NCBI RefSeq assembly: GCF_036669915.1
Contig: NC_089320.1
Location: 15,787,874-15,851,873, forward strand
Length of the DNA: 64,000 bases
Direction: 5' to 3'
Source of the DNA: Pocillopora verrucosa
Taxonomy: Eukaryota; Cnidaria; Anthozoa; Scleractinia; Pocilloporidae
Part shown: positions 10,716-23,944 of the stretch, in pieces
How positions within the stretch are numbered: the first letter of the stretch is position 1
Layout of the letters: each line of letters opens with the position of its first letter
The notes under the pieces: model-generated
Seen by the model: the letters and a program-made list of their open reading frames with translations, nothing else
What the model was told of the DNA's origin: nothing
Databases searched by the model: none
Made by a program: the position numbers and the translations under genes

Positions 10716-13700
10716 TTAACCCGTCACCTCCCCATTGAAAGTGTTTGGCTCACTCCCAATTCTTTCCACCACTCCCATTGCCGCGACAAGAGGGGACTCG
10801 CCCATGTCAATAGGTTCAGATGGCGAGCTTTCATGGTTACTCCCGCCGTTCTCTAAATTGTCTTGCGCATGCTCGGTTTTATTCTCCTTCCCAGGGTTCG
10901 AGTCAGTTGCCAATAACTGGCTGATAGAAAACGCAGAGGGAACGCTCGCGGGTTTCATAGCCGGGACAGTTACTGATGCGCTAAGCAGTATCCTTTCTTC
11001 GCTTTCTTTGCTTTCTTCGCTTTTCGCGGCAACCGGGGATGTTGTATCGCCTGTCGCGCATTCAGCGCTATCGGTCCAAGAATGCGCCTGCGATGACTGC
11101 GTTTGCCCTTGCGTTTGCGCCTGCGCTTGCACATGCTCATCTTGGTCCTCTAACTTGACGCTGACAGGCGAGTTTTGCTGTCGCATTTCAGCGAGCAACT
11201 TTTCTGAGGTCTTTAGTTTATCTTCGTAAGTCTTCACGTTCTCCTGTGATTGAGATAATAGCTGTTTGCAGTCTTTTAATTGATGCTGAAGTGTTAAGAT
11301 GGTTGACTGCATGCCTTCAACTTCCTCATCTAACTGGATGACGAAGTCATTCAACTCTAAAATGGGAGAACAAGGAGATTTTTTTTACCACATCACAAGA
11401 AGAAACACCGTTTAATGAGCAGTTACTCAAGAAAGCATTCAATCGTGACACTTCGTGACGAATGCCACCACACTGTAAGACGCTGCCCTTTGCGGCACCT
11501 CCTCTCAATCTAAACGACACCACAGTATAGGGAAATTCGGGAATAGTGATGAATAATCAGCTCATTTTCGCACTCACCATCCTGACTGCCTTTTAACTCG
11601 TCGCTGTATTTCTTCTGAAGAGCAAGTTCAGCTTCCAGTTGCGCCACTCTTCCCTGAGATAACTTGCTACCAAGCTCCTGGTTTTCCTGAATCAGCATGC
11701 GGCATTTTGCCATCAGTTTCTTTCCCGTGACACTACAAAAGAAAAAAAAAACAGTTCAAAGTATCAGAAATATGACAGCCGAAAATGTGAAATTAAAATA
11801 ATTTGTACACCACGCTGCCTTCAAAGCAGTAGGAAGAACAGGTATTATTTTCAATATGAGAGCATAATGATACCAACACAGACAGATGTGGAGAGACATA
11901 ACTGCCGAAAACCTCATGCCAAAACAGTTCTTGGGTGTGGTTTTCAAACAATGGATGTTCGCGAAGTTCAATGTTCGCTCAGGAACTTGCACACAGGGTT
12001 CGCACTCTATCGGGGTTTTAAAATTCCAGAATTTCCATGACCTTTTACAGTCTAATCGTTCTTAATTACCTACAATTTGATATATTAGTTACATTTAATG
12101 CTCAAATGACCTCTCCATCTCGGTCTTACTTTGTTGATGTCACAAAACATTTTCAATAACGTTACGTGGGTTTCTCTTATCTACACGCCGATTCTAAACT
12201 ATTCACTGTATGAAAATGGTAGTGTGCAATGCGATAACCTTCAAAGTTTTCCACGATCACAACGAGCACGGCACAGATGGATTTGCGAAGACCTTGTACT
12301 AAGTTTTTAATGAGCACTGTTGTATGGTCGCAGACGCCAACGAAATTTTAAGACCACAACAAGGTCTTGCCGAAAAGGTACTTGTTCTCCAGAAAGTTAA
12401 AAACATTGTACGGCTCCACAGCTTTTGGATTAAATGACCGTCTCTATGACAGCAAGGTTGGTCGCCAATACTTTTCAACCACCGCTGAAATAGTCGGATC
12501 TTTACAGAGGCTACATTCAAAAGTTAAGCAAAGGAATTTCCCATCACCTGTCAGGGGTAAACTTCCACGCATTCAGGTCGTTCTGAGCTTGTTCCAGTTT
12601 CTCTTTTTCAGAGTCCAAGTCCGTTTTCATTCGTTGAAACAACAAATTAACCGCGGGATCAAGTAGGGTGGAGCGAAGCTGGATCGAGGATGGATTTTGA
12701 GCTTGTTTTAAATCGTGGATTTGCGTCTGCGGATAACAAATAACAAATGTTTGCCTCGTTGCCCGCCTTCCACTTTTCACTTTGAACCTGCACGAGTAAC
12801 TAGTACACTGTGATGTGACTACCTTTCCATCTGCCCTCGCTTTTCAAGCACTGAACAAAGTGGTAGATTACTACAAGGATGCAACAATGACACTAACCTA
12901 CCATGACAATTCTAAGCTCTAACTAATTTTTTACTCTATTATCCTTCATACTCTCTCCCTTGTAACTGGGTGCTTTAAGTAGTGTTAGTATTGAATTTGA
13001 TGTCCTACACGCAAAAGAAAGAAAGCCTAAAATGCTGTTCCTATCAATCTCCTATAAACCTAACCACTAAAGAAAAACTTTTTGCTGAAGGGAATGTTTT
13101 GTAGAAAAGGATGCATGGTGATTAAGATCATTAAGAGCAGGGTTTAACCCTTTGACTCCCAAGTTCTGACTGTCAATTTTCCTCTCTAGCTGTTACAGAT
13201 TTCCTCGTCAGATCAAGATAAGTTGTATCTGATGTGTTAGTCTTCTCGTTACCTGTTTGCTGGAAAATATATGGAAATTGAGGGGAGAAGTTACATGTTG
13301 AACACTTCTGGGAGTTAAAAGGTTAAAGGAATATCAAATGCCCTACTTAATCATAAATGAGGGGTCCTGAAATAGTCTAACTGCGCAACACAATCTCCAT
13401 CCTTTAAAACTTTGATATCATCTGACAAACTGGAACGAACATTGTACACAATTTTGTTCAGACCAACAAAAAGTGTGTAGAGTATCCATTGATACTTTGA
13501 GTTGAGTTTTTTTTGTTAAAAAACAACAATGGGGCAGAAGGTATGCATTCAAACATAATTACCAGTATATTTTAAACTTACAGCAGGCATAAATTTTGTT
13601 TTTTATCAAAGCAAGCTTACTCATTTCCTACAATGTATTTGTGACCTGTGCACATGCGCTGTACTTTATCCAAACCACATACAAGTACTTACATGAGTAA

Positions 13701-16700
13701 AAACCTTCTTAAGACAAAGTGGAAGTGTTTGCAGGCCTTACATGTAGATTAGAAAATGAGCGAGACTTAACCAAGATCAAAAGTCATTGGATCACTGAAA
13801 CAATGCTAATGGTGTGATGAACTTTGAGTGTGCTTAAAATTAAATGAGCGGAACAAAAGAAACTCTGGTTCATAATTGGGAATGATTCCTCTAATAAAAT
13901 ACACTTTGCAGTAACAATGAGAAGTCAATCATTTTTCTTATGAGAATTCCCATTCTAGAGATAAAACCCAAATACATTGTAAGTTCAAACTCTGCTGTAA
14001 ATTTTTATGGCAGGAGAATACAGATGACATTCAAGGGAAAGGTCTGAACTGCCATTTTGTTATGTTCCAGATTGTTTTGAGTTGTTAGTTTTTAAATGAA
14101 TTCAATTTTTTTTATGGTGTTTTGAAACTTACTTGAAAACCAGCAAAACATATTTTGATCAGCAATGCTATAGCTTATTTTGAAGCCCTTTTTCTGTTTG
14201 GGTTAAAAGCATCCTCAGATGTAAGCCCCCCATTTATGAGCCCTTCTAAAACCCCTTACAAAATTGTATAAGCACTTGGCTATTGGGCCGCAGTTTACAA
14301 CTTATGTAGATATGATTTTGAAATTTCAAATGTGGTGCCTCGTCTATTTTTTTAGTTCATAATTTTGTGGGGACCAAGCACATTTCTCACCAGCTTTGAC
14401 AGAGTCTTGTATTGTTCACTGCCACCATTTTCAGCATACCAAAAAACCACGGTAACTTGATGTTTGTAAGCCTCTCAACGACAAACACCATGAGTTAGAA
14501 TTTTTCTTTCTTCCTTGCAATAAACTCAATTTGGGTTTTATAATCTAGCCTCTGTACAACAGCCACCTAAGGGCAGAACAAGCTGGCTGTTTCAACAACT
14601 GCCATAATACCAAGTTTTCACTCAGACTAATGAGCATGCATTACTGAAGCACTGTGATAGAGCCTGCCCTTATGAACAAGGTGGCCTTAGTAGACAAGTT
14701 TAAGTATACATGTACATGTACATGTAGTTACCAAATATAAGGTGCAAGCAATCCAAGTACATGTATATCAGTAACTGATCAAATGTCTAAATTGTTCCTC
14801 TGATAAAAAAAAAATATAATTATACTGCTTGTACCTTAATGTTTATGGATGCTTTTTTGGTAGTGTTTATAATTCAGTTCCTTGAGTTTATCGAAACCGT
14901 TCATCAAATGTGAAGAATACATGCAAGTCTTCACAAATGTTCCAGGACAGTTCTTAACTGCTCTCTGGTTGCTATGGATCAACAAATGACAATTGTCTGT
15001 TACCACTGAAGGTTGTGTCCCTCCCGTACCACTCCATCCCAGTCAGACACTTGACCATGAGTTTACGCAGTGTCTCTTTTGAATGTGCAAAAAAACTACC
15101 CCATACAAGCGGTGGTTGTACAGTGCATTATGAATGAAGCCTTGTTTTCTGTAGTCCTCACCAGTAGGTCTTGCATTTCTTGTTCCTTTGTGGCCAGCCT
15201 CATCACTAACACATTCTCGCGCCTTGTGGATTCTTGCTGCTGTTGTTTAAGCTTCTCTCCTGTCTCCAAGAGCCCAGCAAGTTCTTCTTTAAATAAGAAA
15301 ATGATAAACTGTCACCAAAAATACTCATTCACTTTGACAAAGGTCTAACACTTGAAACATCAGCTCAGAAACTCTTCACAGTGGCTAATTTACATTATCA
15401 ACTCAGTTGATAAAATTAAAATATCTTGTTAAAAATACTAGTACATTAGCTATCATAATTAAGTGAAAGCAACTATATATTTTGACATGATTCCGATTAA
15501 GTGTCTTCATGGAGCTCAGAACCACTTCACAAGGACCCTGACCAGGGCTAGGCCTTGGATCTCATAACCCAGGAAGAAACAAGACACAATTTCTCCCTTC
15601 AATAACAATAAATATCTAGCAGAAAGTAATGGGAATGAAGAAAAACACCAACAGCAAGATTTTTATTGGATCCAACACCAAATTTTTGGAACTAACATTA
15701 AAGAAATGCATAGTAGACAGCAAGGAGGATTATTGTAAAGATATTGAATCCAGAGTTCAGGCTTTCATTTGGGACCAAACTCACTATTCCACATTCACTG
15801 TGTGATTTTTCACAAGTTTTTCAAAAACACGTTTTGGTCTTAGATATGGCTTCTGGAAGAATTGATGAAAGTCAATTGTCATCTGATGAAGAGCAAGAAG
15901 TCCATCAAAGGAATTGAAAAAATGCAACAAGCTCATCAAGCACGGCAAGAACAAAACTTACTTCGCAATGTGGATGATAACAGGAAAGACTTTTTCAACC
16001 TACGGTCACAAGAAAGGGGAAGCGATTCTGATGTTGAGCTATACACTAGTGACGAAGAAGAAGAAAGTGACGAAAGTAGCAATGAAGAATCTGCCACTGA
16101 AGAAAGCCAACCAAATGCTCTTCAATGGTCTAGCACATTGCAACAGATTAATGTTAAGCAATTCTCCATTCATCATGGCCCAACCAGAGATCTGGGAAAA
16201 AAATGCAACTGCCAAAGATTTCTTCAATCTACTTATTGACGATGCTTACATTGATGAAATTGTCCAATAAACAGTTGCATAAGCTCATTCGAAAGGGGAT
16301 CAAATGTTCACAACAACCCGAGCAGAAATTTCAGCCTATCTCGGGCTGAACATTCTCATTGGAATCCATGAACTTCCTCAGCTGGCAATGTACTGGGATT
16401 CTGACAAGTTTACTGGAGTTGAAGGCTTCAAAAAAACAATCCCAAAGTACCACTTCATGACTCTGGGGAAATATTTACATCCTGCAGACTCGCCTGCAGA
16501 AGACCAAAACAATCTCCTCTGCAAAGTTTGCTCCCTTATAACTCGCTTGGAGCAAAAGTTTGCAAAATCAAAGAACAAATATGCATATGAATATGTTAAA
16601 AGTGAAATTTTTCAATTAGGCGAAAAAATTGGTTTGTCCTTGCTCTTGTCTCGCAAAAAAGAAAAAATTGCTGTGCCTTGTGACATGTCACGATGTGGCA

Positions 16701-19592
16701 ATGGCTGGGAAATTCAAAATTGACCCGTGTCAGAAAGTTTAGGATTCCTTTTGTTGAGGAGAAATTTGTGACCTGTTTTTTAGTGTTGTATTTGAGGAAA
16801 AGCTTTTTACATGATTATGATGGAAAAGGAGTGCAAAAAAGAGTCATCATACTGATATATACTTTCAAAGCTGAAGGCACCCTTGCTAATGACTCACTGT
16901 ACATCATGAAGTCGAATCAGTTCTCTAGCTTTAGAATTTTTTTGAGAGAGCCTGATGCTCAAGTTGAAATAAAATTTGACAAGGGGAAAGTATATTATTT
17001 AACATGCAACTTTGTGAAGTTTAAATCATTTTGGCAGTGGTCTGTGTGTTCACTGTGGCAGCCATTTTCTCTGGTATTTCAGAGGGTAGTCTGAGATCTG
17101 GGGTGTGGAGCTCACATAGTCAATGAAAAAGCCCCTTTTGACAAAAAAAAGTACAAAGCAACAGGTTGCTCAATACACATGGACTAAAAGGGGTAAAGAA
17201 ATTTAAGCCCTTATGCAATATGCACTGTCTACTGAGCAGAATGAATGGTAAACACAAACTCAACATGATATGACTCAGTTTCCTTTGGTTTCCTTTACTT
17301 TCCCCTATTTTGATAACATTCAAGTTAAAGAGAAAAACAACACTTACTACTTGCTTGTTCTCCATTTTGCTTCTTTTCCAGCTCATCAACATAATCAACC
17401 AACTCCTTCACCCTGAAGACAAAATATAACTGTAAATAAAATTGCTTGCAAAACTTCATTAGAAAATGTTACTCATTGCCTTGTTATCTTCAACTGAAAA
17501 GTATACTTAACATGTTTTCACCAGGAAACTCTTGACACAGATTACTATCAAGGAAGGTGTCTCATAATTTACATCAAATTGTTATTACTCTACTCAAAAA
17601 ATCTTTTTTTCCTTTACTACCATCAACACTTTTCAGTTTACTCTTACTCTTTTAAAATTCAGAGTTGAACAATATTTTACATCACCAAGCACCAAGATAT
17701 CAACCAGAGGGTTTGTGAGGTTTAAAGCCTTGTAGTGAACATTATTTTGTGAAGCTGAATCTTCAGATATCAGAAATGAGCTATTCTACTGAAATGCATT
17801 CATAGAGAAACTTCAATGAAAAAGAAGTGTCATATAGAAGCCAAACACAATGGTGCAACTAGGAAAGAAAAAAAGCCACACCACTCTACCAGTAGTTCAT
17901 AAATAGAAAGCAGACACAGGAATAAAAGAAAGAGAATGAGTAGTAGGTGTATGATTAATTGATCATTAACTGATTAGGTCAAACCGGATGGGAAAATATT
18001 TGGCTTTCAGCCGAGATGTACAGACCTCAAGCTAAATATTTCTTATCCTGTCCTTCCATTTAGTCAACAAGTATGTAATATTTAGCTGTTTCCCGTACAA
18101 TAGTGGTAATTCTGTAGATACTATAATGCTTTCACTTGAATGTCATTTTATTCTTGGTGACAATGTACCAAACCATGTGTTGTGTCTCAATTTCAAAACT
18201 AATTCCATTCTTTCAAAAGCAATTTCCTGTTCAAAATGTTCACCTTTGCACAAAACTACATTCCCCTACGAAGTACAGTGAGGAAACTTGAGTGAGACAG
18301 ACTGACTGTAAGTAATCAACCAATGTGGTGATCAAAATACTAATAAACATAAGAGATCTCTTGCCATTGACTTCAAATGCTTGGTTCACACAATGAAAGT
18401 CCAACTGAGTTAGGCTTCATATAAATTGGCAACAAAGACTGTTCAAAGGAAAAATATTTGCTGAAAATAAATCAGCATAAGCTTTCAAGTTGAGATGTAA
18501 GGATGTGCCTTTTGTACTTTCAACAAAATGTTGGGAATAATTAAATTGCGAACAAAAGCAACGTTTTTTCACACCTCAAGAGTACATGAACTTGTTTACC
18601 TTTTTACCCCATTTTCTATGGCAAAACATGCTAAGCTAAACGGATTTCACTGAATGAAAATAAGAAACAGAGGCCTGAAAAACTGAGTTTCAAGGAGTCC
18701 CTAACTTTTACTTTGAATTTTACTTAATTTGACGTCCACTAATATCAGTTTAAGCTGCCACTATTTTCAACAGTGTTTACAAAACAGCTTTAAGAAATGT
18801 TTAAACTTTGGTGAAAATGGGGTATAAATCGAGCGGTTTAGCTAAGGGAAGGCAAAGTTTTGCAACGCATAGTTTAGATTTAATAAAAGTAAAAGGAAAA
18901 TGAGTTATTTCTTTGAAATCTACGTAAGAGGGAAATTGTAATCACAGGTGTATCCTAACATTCGTTTATAGTTCATTAAATCGATCAAATGCTTTATATA
19001 AGAGCAACAAGATAACATAAATTGATCTCCTAAATATAGATAAAGAAGTTGTGATTGCTCTTCGCATTTTTTTCCGCCGCAATCAGGACGAATTAGTGCA
19101 CAAGGTAAGTGTGCAGATTTCTTCTCAAAAATGGCTAGAATAGATGTACAGTTTTCCATTAATTGGATGCTATGTATATGCAGAAGTTTAAGTAAGAAAT
19201 TAAGTGCAATTAGCACCGATCATCAGTTCCGTATTTCAAAGCTTCATCATGCATTACTAACTGAATTCAGCTGTCACTTGGACACTCACCTTTCCAAAAT
19301 GTCTTCTTTCGACAGGTCCTTTAGATCCTGCACATCTAGCCGCGCCTGTAAAGAATTTCGTTCTTATAAAACTATTTTTGCATTTATTCTTTGTTTAATA
19401 CGTAGTTTCGCTATAAAACGGAAAACAAGGGACAGAAGGCGTGCTTACTCGTTTTGGAGCAATCTCGCTGACATCCAGTTCCTCGTCACTTTTTCGCTTG
19501 TTTCCTGAAACAAATGCAAATATGACTTAGCTTACTACAAACTGAAATTATTTAACGCTAATCTGGTGGTTACCTTCTTCATTTTCTGCCAT
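10716..19592 (-). CDS. WTAP: WTAP, regulatory subunit of the m6A mRNA methyltransferase complex (complete, 8 exons, 431 aa)
   Basis: Exons in transcript order: 19592-19574, 19504-19449, 19345-19290, 17412-17348, 15286-15162, 12726-12548, 11732-11578, 11356-10716 (1,296 nt with stop; all junction phases agree). Family role: nuclear coiled-coil scaffold that recruits METTL3/METTL14 and links to splicing. Visible: a basic, NLS-like N-terminus (GNKRKSDEE, PKRARLD), then the long coiled coil with the conserved blocks RLATKEQEMQ, NDLNAWKFTPDS, KKLMAKCRMLIQENQELG, RVAQLEAELALQKKYSDELK and NDFVIQLDEEVEGMQSTI (about residues 75-250). The C-terminus is a low-complexity Ser/Glu/Gln tail with a short QAQAQTQGQTQ run. 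The length is close to the human protein (396 aa) with a longer tail. Intron 4 hosts a piggyBac remnant. The gene starts 479 bp from the divergent RWDD1 start. Confidence 0.95.
13143..13330. repeat. inverted-repeat MITE-like element (AACTCCCA family) in WTAP intron 5
   Basis: Begins TTAACCCTTTGACTCCCAAG and ends CTGGGAGTTAAAAGGTTAAA, which are imperfect terminal inverted repeats. Between them are CTCTAGCTGTTACAGATTTC, GATCAAGATAAGTTGT and GTTACCTGTTTGCTGG blocks shared with 20826-21030, 35740-35812 and 63097-63570. Confidence 0.7.
15575..15785. repeat. diverged dispersed repeat, second MITE-like family
   Basis: Blocks such as AATTTCTCCCTTCAATAAC, TTGGATCCAACACCAAATTT and the GACAGCAAGGAGGATTA region resemble 26257-26457 and, inverted, 36560-36770. 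Weakly conserved; it lies just upstream of the piggyBac remnant in WTAP intron 4. Confidence 0.4.
15846..16720 (+). pseudogene. piggyBac transposase remnant (DDE_Tnp_1_7 type), broken
   Basis: An acidic, Ser/Glu-rich N-terminus (SDVELYTSDEEEESDESS) is followed, after a frame change near 16180-16200, by the piggyBac core start NATAKDFFNLLIDDAYIDEI. In-frame stops follow at 16267 and beyond, then EISAYLGLNILIGIHELPQ and MYWDSDKFTGVEGFKKTIPK, and YHFMTLGKYLHPADSPAED. This matches the N-terminal half of piggyBac transposases; the catalytic Asp region beyond about 16600 was not recognised. It lies antisense in intron 4 of WTAP. The frameshift and stops show it is dead. Flanking TTAA sites and terminal repeats were not identified. 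Confidence 0.85.
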
Positions 19593-20071
19593 TTTAAGAG
19601 GGAAATTTCAGCTAGTTTTTTCGTCGAAGTTCCACCGTCATGACAAAAATCGCCATATGCAAGGACAAGAATCCCTGCAGTGCATTATGGGAGAGTTATA
19701 ACAAGACCTTACTGTGTGGGGGAAAGAACAGTAACCTCGATGCCAATGCTGACACCTTTTAATACATTAAGGTACAAAATTGGGGAAAAAAATACCTAAA
19801 CTTATTTAGAGTTTGACTTTTAAGATTTAGTTACAGTCAAACTGACCCTGGAGGAAGTAATGGGCGAGGGATTAACTATCTGAAGGGCGCTTTTAGAATA
19901 CCTCCCCTGTAGAAAATTCCTAGAGACTTTAAATCGAGGCTTGCACATGTCGCCAAAAAATCCAAAATGGCGGATGAACTATGAATTTTTTCCAAGTCTG
20001 AAACATGTGAACGACTTATTATTTAGTTTTTAATTATTTCGGAGAACTGAGAATTCTGAGGTTTTCCAGTC
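19593..20071. promoter_or_regulatory. shared WTAP/RWDD1 bidirectional promoter region
   Basis: The WTAP (minus) and RWDD1 (plus) start codons are 479 bp apart and divergent, so both 5' UTRs and core promoters must lie in or near this interval. ATGGCG-type sequences occur (CAAAATGGCGGATG near 19968), which resemble YY1-like sites of TATA-less promoters. No clear TATA box lies close to either start. Confidence 0.6.
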
Positions 20072-23000
20072 ATGACAGACCACAAAGAAGAACAAGATCT
20101 GGAACTTGAAGCTCTAAGTTCCATATACCCGGAAGAATTTACTCGTAAGTAAGATATCCTCACCAGAATGAGTTTAGTCGCAATCGAAGAATTCGTCTGG
20201 CAAAAATAAGAGGTTTATGTTCTGATTATCTGTTCATTCGATTTTTTCGATTACATGATCGGTACGGATTCTCCCATTTTTCTTATATTTCTATGCTAGG
20301 ATTTTTGCATACTCATCAATCTTTAAATGGGATCTTAGAGACAAAATACTTGAAAATACACATCGCGGATTAAGAAAACTTTCCTTTAAATACATGCAGT
20401 TCTCTTTCAAAGAGAAAGGCCAGCCCTCTTAAATTACGAGAAGTGAACCCAAATAAAGTTCTGTCCCACATCTCTTATTATTTCAGCAGTTAAATCAAAC
20501 AATATCCCTTAGTTGATCATCATATTACTTCTCGTCACCTCTCTTCTTACAGATAAATAAATCTGGTTTTGAGAATTTCCTCTTTGGTCACTCCTGTTTA
20601 AAAAAGGAAGAGTTTATGGATCACTGTCAGTATCAGAGCAATTGCAGACCTACCCCTCTCCTACCTCAATAATAGCCAACTGATGACAAGATAGGGTTAA
20701 TGTTAGTTTAGGGGAGGGGTAGGTGTGCAGTTGCTCTGATACTGATGTTGATTTGAATTTATTATTGTATTTCTTGTTTTTCTCTAATGTATATACAGTA
20801 CATATCATCCCATTAAGTCAGAGTGTTTAACCTTTTAACTCTAAAAGGTGATTAACATGAAACTTCTCCCTAGATATCCATACATTATTCAGCAAACAGG
20901 TTATGAGAATATTCAAACTTATCAGGTAGAAGTTGCTATCTTGATCTAGCACCAAGTTCTCATAACTAATTTACAAGGAAATGTGTAGCAGCTAGAGGGG
21001 AGAATCAACAATCAGATCTTAGGAGTTTAACGAGGATGTATTCTGAAATTAGCATAACCAGATGAACATTACATTCTTCTATTTCCTCTCTTAGAGATTG
21101 AAAGTGATCCATGTTGTTTTCAAGTTTCAATTGCTAGTGAACCTGAAAAACCAGAAGATGAGGACTGTAGAGGTAATCATAACATAGCAAAATTGAATCC
21201 CTGGAGAAGCATTACTGTGCTTGACAAATAATTTAATACTTTGGCAGTGTGACTGCTGTCATGGAGTTGCCAATTAGTGAATATTGAAAAGAAAACCAAA
21301 ACAAAATTAATCTGGCTTGTAAAAATGTGTTCCATATGATACAGGTACACTTCTCTTTTCAGCAGCAGAAGTGATGTACTGGTTTGAGTTTGTTGCAAAT
21401 TCTATTCATCTTATTTTTTTCATTTTGTTAGAAACCTTAGAAAATTTCCATGTCCTGACTAAAGTTAATTTTCTGCTTTGAGCTCCTGGCCTCTTTGGAA
21501 AATCCATTTTAGCTTTCCATGTAATTCTTTGAAAAACTTGGCCCAACCTTTGTAATTTCAGCTGATCTTTAATGTGATTAGTATGGATAGTTACTGGAAC
21601 TACACATTGCCTGGATTATTGGAACTGATACTTAAATACACTTAAATATGTGGTAAGTAAAGCAGTAACTACTCAACATGTTCTTGTTTCAGTTTGTGCC
21701 ACTTTACAGTTCACTTATGTAAACACATATCCAGATGAGCCCCCTGTTATTGAAGTGCCATTGTTTGAAGGGATGGATAATTCAGATGCTGAGGGACTTA
21801 GAGAGTACTTAGAACAAGAGGTGATGCACTTTTGCCTACAAAGATAATGCGAAATAGCATCTATCCAGTTGATTTAGCAAACTCTATGAGGGAACTAGAA
21901 GATCCATTGAGTACCAGGGAGATTCCCTGATCAGGAGAGTTGACATATTTGTGATCTGCCACAGAAAGAAGTGCAGTAATAAGTCTTGATGACTGATCTT
22001 TTCAGAGTCAAATGGCTCTTGGAGCAAGTAAACTCTACAATTATTGCATTTGAATGTGTGGCTCAAATTTGGAAAGTAACCATCCTTGGTTGAATTTTTT
22101 GCTTCAAAATTATGTCCACTCTTAACTAAAACAACCAGTTAGTAGATATGGGAAATTGAAAGTAAACCCATGAAGGTAGAAAATGTTTTGCCAGCAGTTA
22201 TAATTTATGGGCAATCATTAATCTCATATAGGCACAAGAAAACCTAGGGATGGCAATGATTTTCACTTTAGTATCAGCTGCACAAGAAAAACTCAACACA
22301 TTCGCCGATAAATTAAAAAATGAAAAAGAAGATGAGAAGTTGAGAAAGGAAAAAGAAGCAGAGGAGGCAGAGAAAAACAAATTCTCAGGGACCCCAGTAA
22401 CACTGGAAACATTTGTGGCCTGGAGAAGAGCTTTTGAACAGGAAATGATGCAGACTAAAGAGAATAAAAATGAAATGCTTAAAGGAAAACTCACAGGTAA
22501 GGTGTCTTTAGGATTACATTAGAGACATTTTCACAACAGACTAACTAAGTTAGCTCTTGAAAAATTATGGTCTGTGAGAATTTTGGTGAATTTTTGTCTA
22601 GAATCATAAAATGCTCTTGTAGTTTTTTTGCAGTTTATTGAGTTTTTCTGATTAAAATAACTTACTCAAGATGTTCTCTTATCATTCTCATTGTTATATT
22701 TCATTAGTTGGGTAGTTAGTGTCTAATTTTAGCTGTCTAATTTTCAGTCATTAAATTTTACTCACAAACCTAGTTCCTGCAGGGTGTCTTTTTTCTGGCA
22801 CCTTGGGAATGAGGTTGCCTGTGATAGGTTATTATGTTGCATTTCTGGGTATGACATAAAATCCTCACAGTGCCATCTTCAACTGGGATTATAAACAGGA
22901 ACCAGTGAATTTTAAAGGCAACCTGTGGGTAACCTTAGGTGGTATCTAAAGACCATTGTGAGACCAAACCCTATTTATATAATATCATGTCATTATTGTT

Positions 23001-23432
23001 GAGGTCTGTGAAAATTCAACACACGTGTCACTTTTGTGAAAGTCTGGTTGACTCATGAAACAAAAGTAAACATGTCCAGACTGGTGGATAATCTTCTTTT
23101 GGTGTGTTTTGCTTTAGGGAGACAACTCTTTGAACAAGATGACTCAATGAGAGACTCAGATGCTGCCTTCTTAGAAAGTAAGTTGTCTACAATTTTTCAC
23201 TCTGAAATTTTCTAGCAATGGATTCATATCAATGATCAAGATGCCAAAAAAAGTTATTTTGTAATACATGGCCAAAGCCCATCAGTTCTATTGAACCCAT
23301 TAGCTGCAAATGTTTCCTCCATTTTCATAATTTTGTTGCTTTTTTTTTTTATTTTAAGGTGAAGTAAAGGTAGATGAATCACTTTTTCAAGACCTGGATG
23401 ACCTAGACCTCGATGATGAAGATATAGAATAA
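20072..23432 (+). CDS. RWDD1: RWDD1, RWD-domain protein (DFRP2) (complete, 6 exons, 225 aa)
   Basis: Exons: 20072-20144, 21095-21172, 21693-21820, 22232-22496, 23118-23177, 23359-23432 (678 nt with stop; phases agree). Family role: cytoplasmic partner that stabilises the ribosome-associated GTPase DRG2. Visible: MTDHKEEQDLELEALSSIYP start of the RWD domain (about residues 5-115) with the family YPDEPP motif, then NLGMAMIFTLVSAAQEKLN, a charged coiled coil rich in Lys/Glu, GTPVTLETFVAWRRAFEQE, RQLFEQDDS and the acidic C-terminus VDESLFQDLDDLDLDDED. Human RWDD1 (243 aa) has the same order; this one is slightly shorter at its acidic end. The start is fixed by the MTD start shared with the human protein. 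Confidence 0.95.
20826..21030. repeat. MITE-like element (AACTCCCA family) in RWDD1 intron 1
   Basis: Contains GATTAACATGAAACTTCTCC, CAGCAAACAGGTTATGAGAA, TTACAAGGAAATGTGTAGCA and GGAGAATCAACAATCAGATC, in the same order as the 63097-63570 copy, and inverted relative to 13143-13330. Confidence 0.65.
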
Positions 23433-23433
23433 A
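23428..23433 (+). terminator. AATAAA overlapping the RWDD1 stop codon
   Basis: AATAAA spans the stop codon TAA (23430-23432). No other canonical AATAAA was seen in the next 250 bp, so it may be the poly(A) signal of an extremely short 3' UTR, or chance in AT-rich sequence. Confidence 0.35.
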
Positions 23434-23802
23434 ATTATTATTTTTCATAAAATTCTCAAAGTGGTTCTCAAAATATTTACAGAAGACACGTTCTTACTAA
23501 GTTGTTATGCAGTTGAACTTGAGACATCAGTGAGCCTTGCTCGTGGCAGTTCTTCTTTTTGAAACCTCACCCCAAAAACAGTCATTGGGAATTTCCTCTT
23601 GAACTCTTTGAATTGGGAGACTGGGAGTAAAAATCTCCCCCTTCCTTTACCCCATTTTTCTTCCTCCACACCCGTGTCTTTCGTCTCCCACCCATTTTCC
23701 CAAACGCTGCAGATAGATTATTAAAAGATGAAATTAGAAGATCCTCGCAGCTAAGAACACTACTGAAACTAGTAGTTGTAAGTAGGACCTGAAAAAAATT
23801 TC

Positions 23803-23875
23803 AGGCCCGTACGGGATTTGAACCCATGACCTCTGCGATACCGGTGCAGCGCTCTACCAATTGAGCTAACAAGCC
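23803..23875 (-). tRNA. tRNA-like, anticodon position GGT (Thr-like), inverted copy
   Basis: Exact reverse complement of the 23945-24017 sequence; it forms the left arm of the palindrome. Structure as described for that copy. Confidence 0.5.
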
Positions 23876-23944
23876 AACTGGGAGCTGGTCAATGAATTGG
23901 GTACAAATTTTATTTGTACCCAATTCATTGACCAGCTCCCAGTT

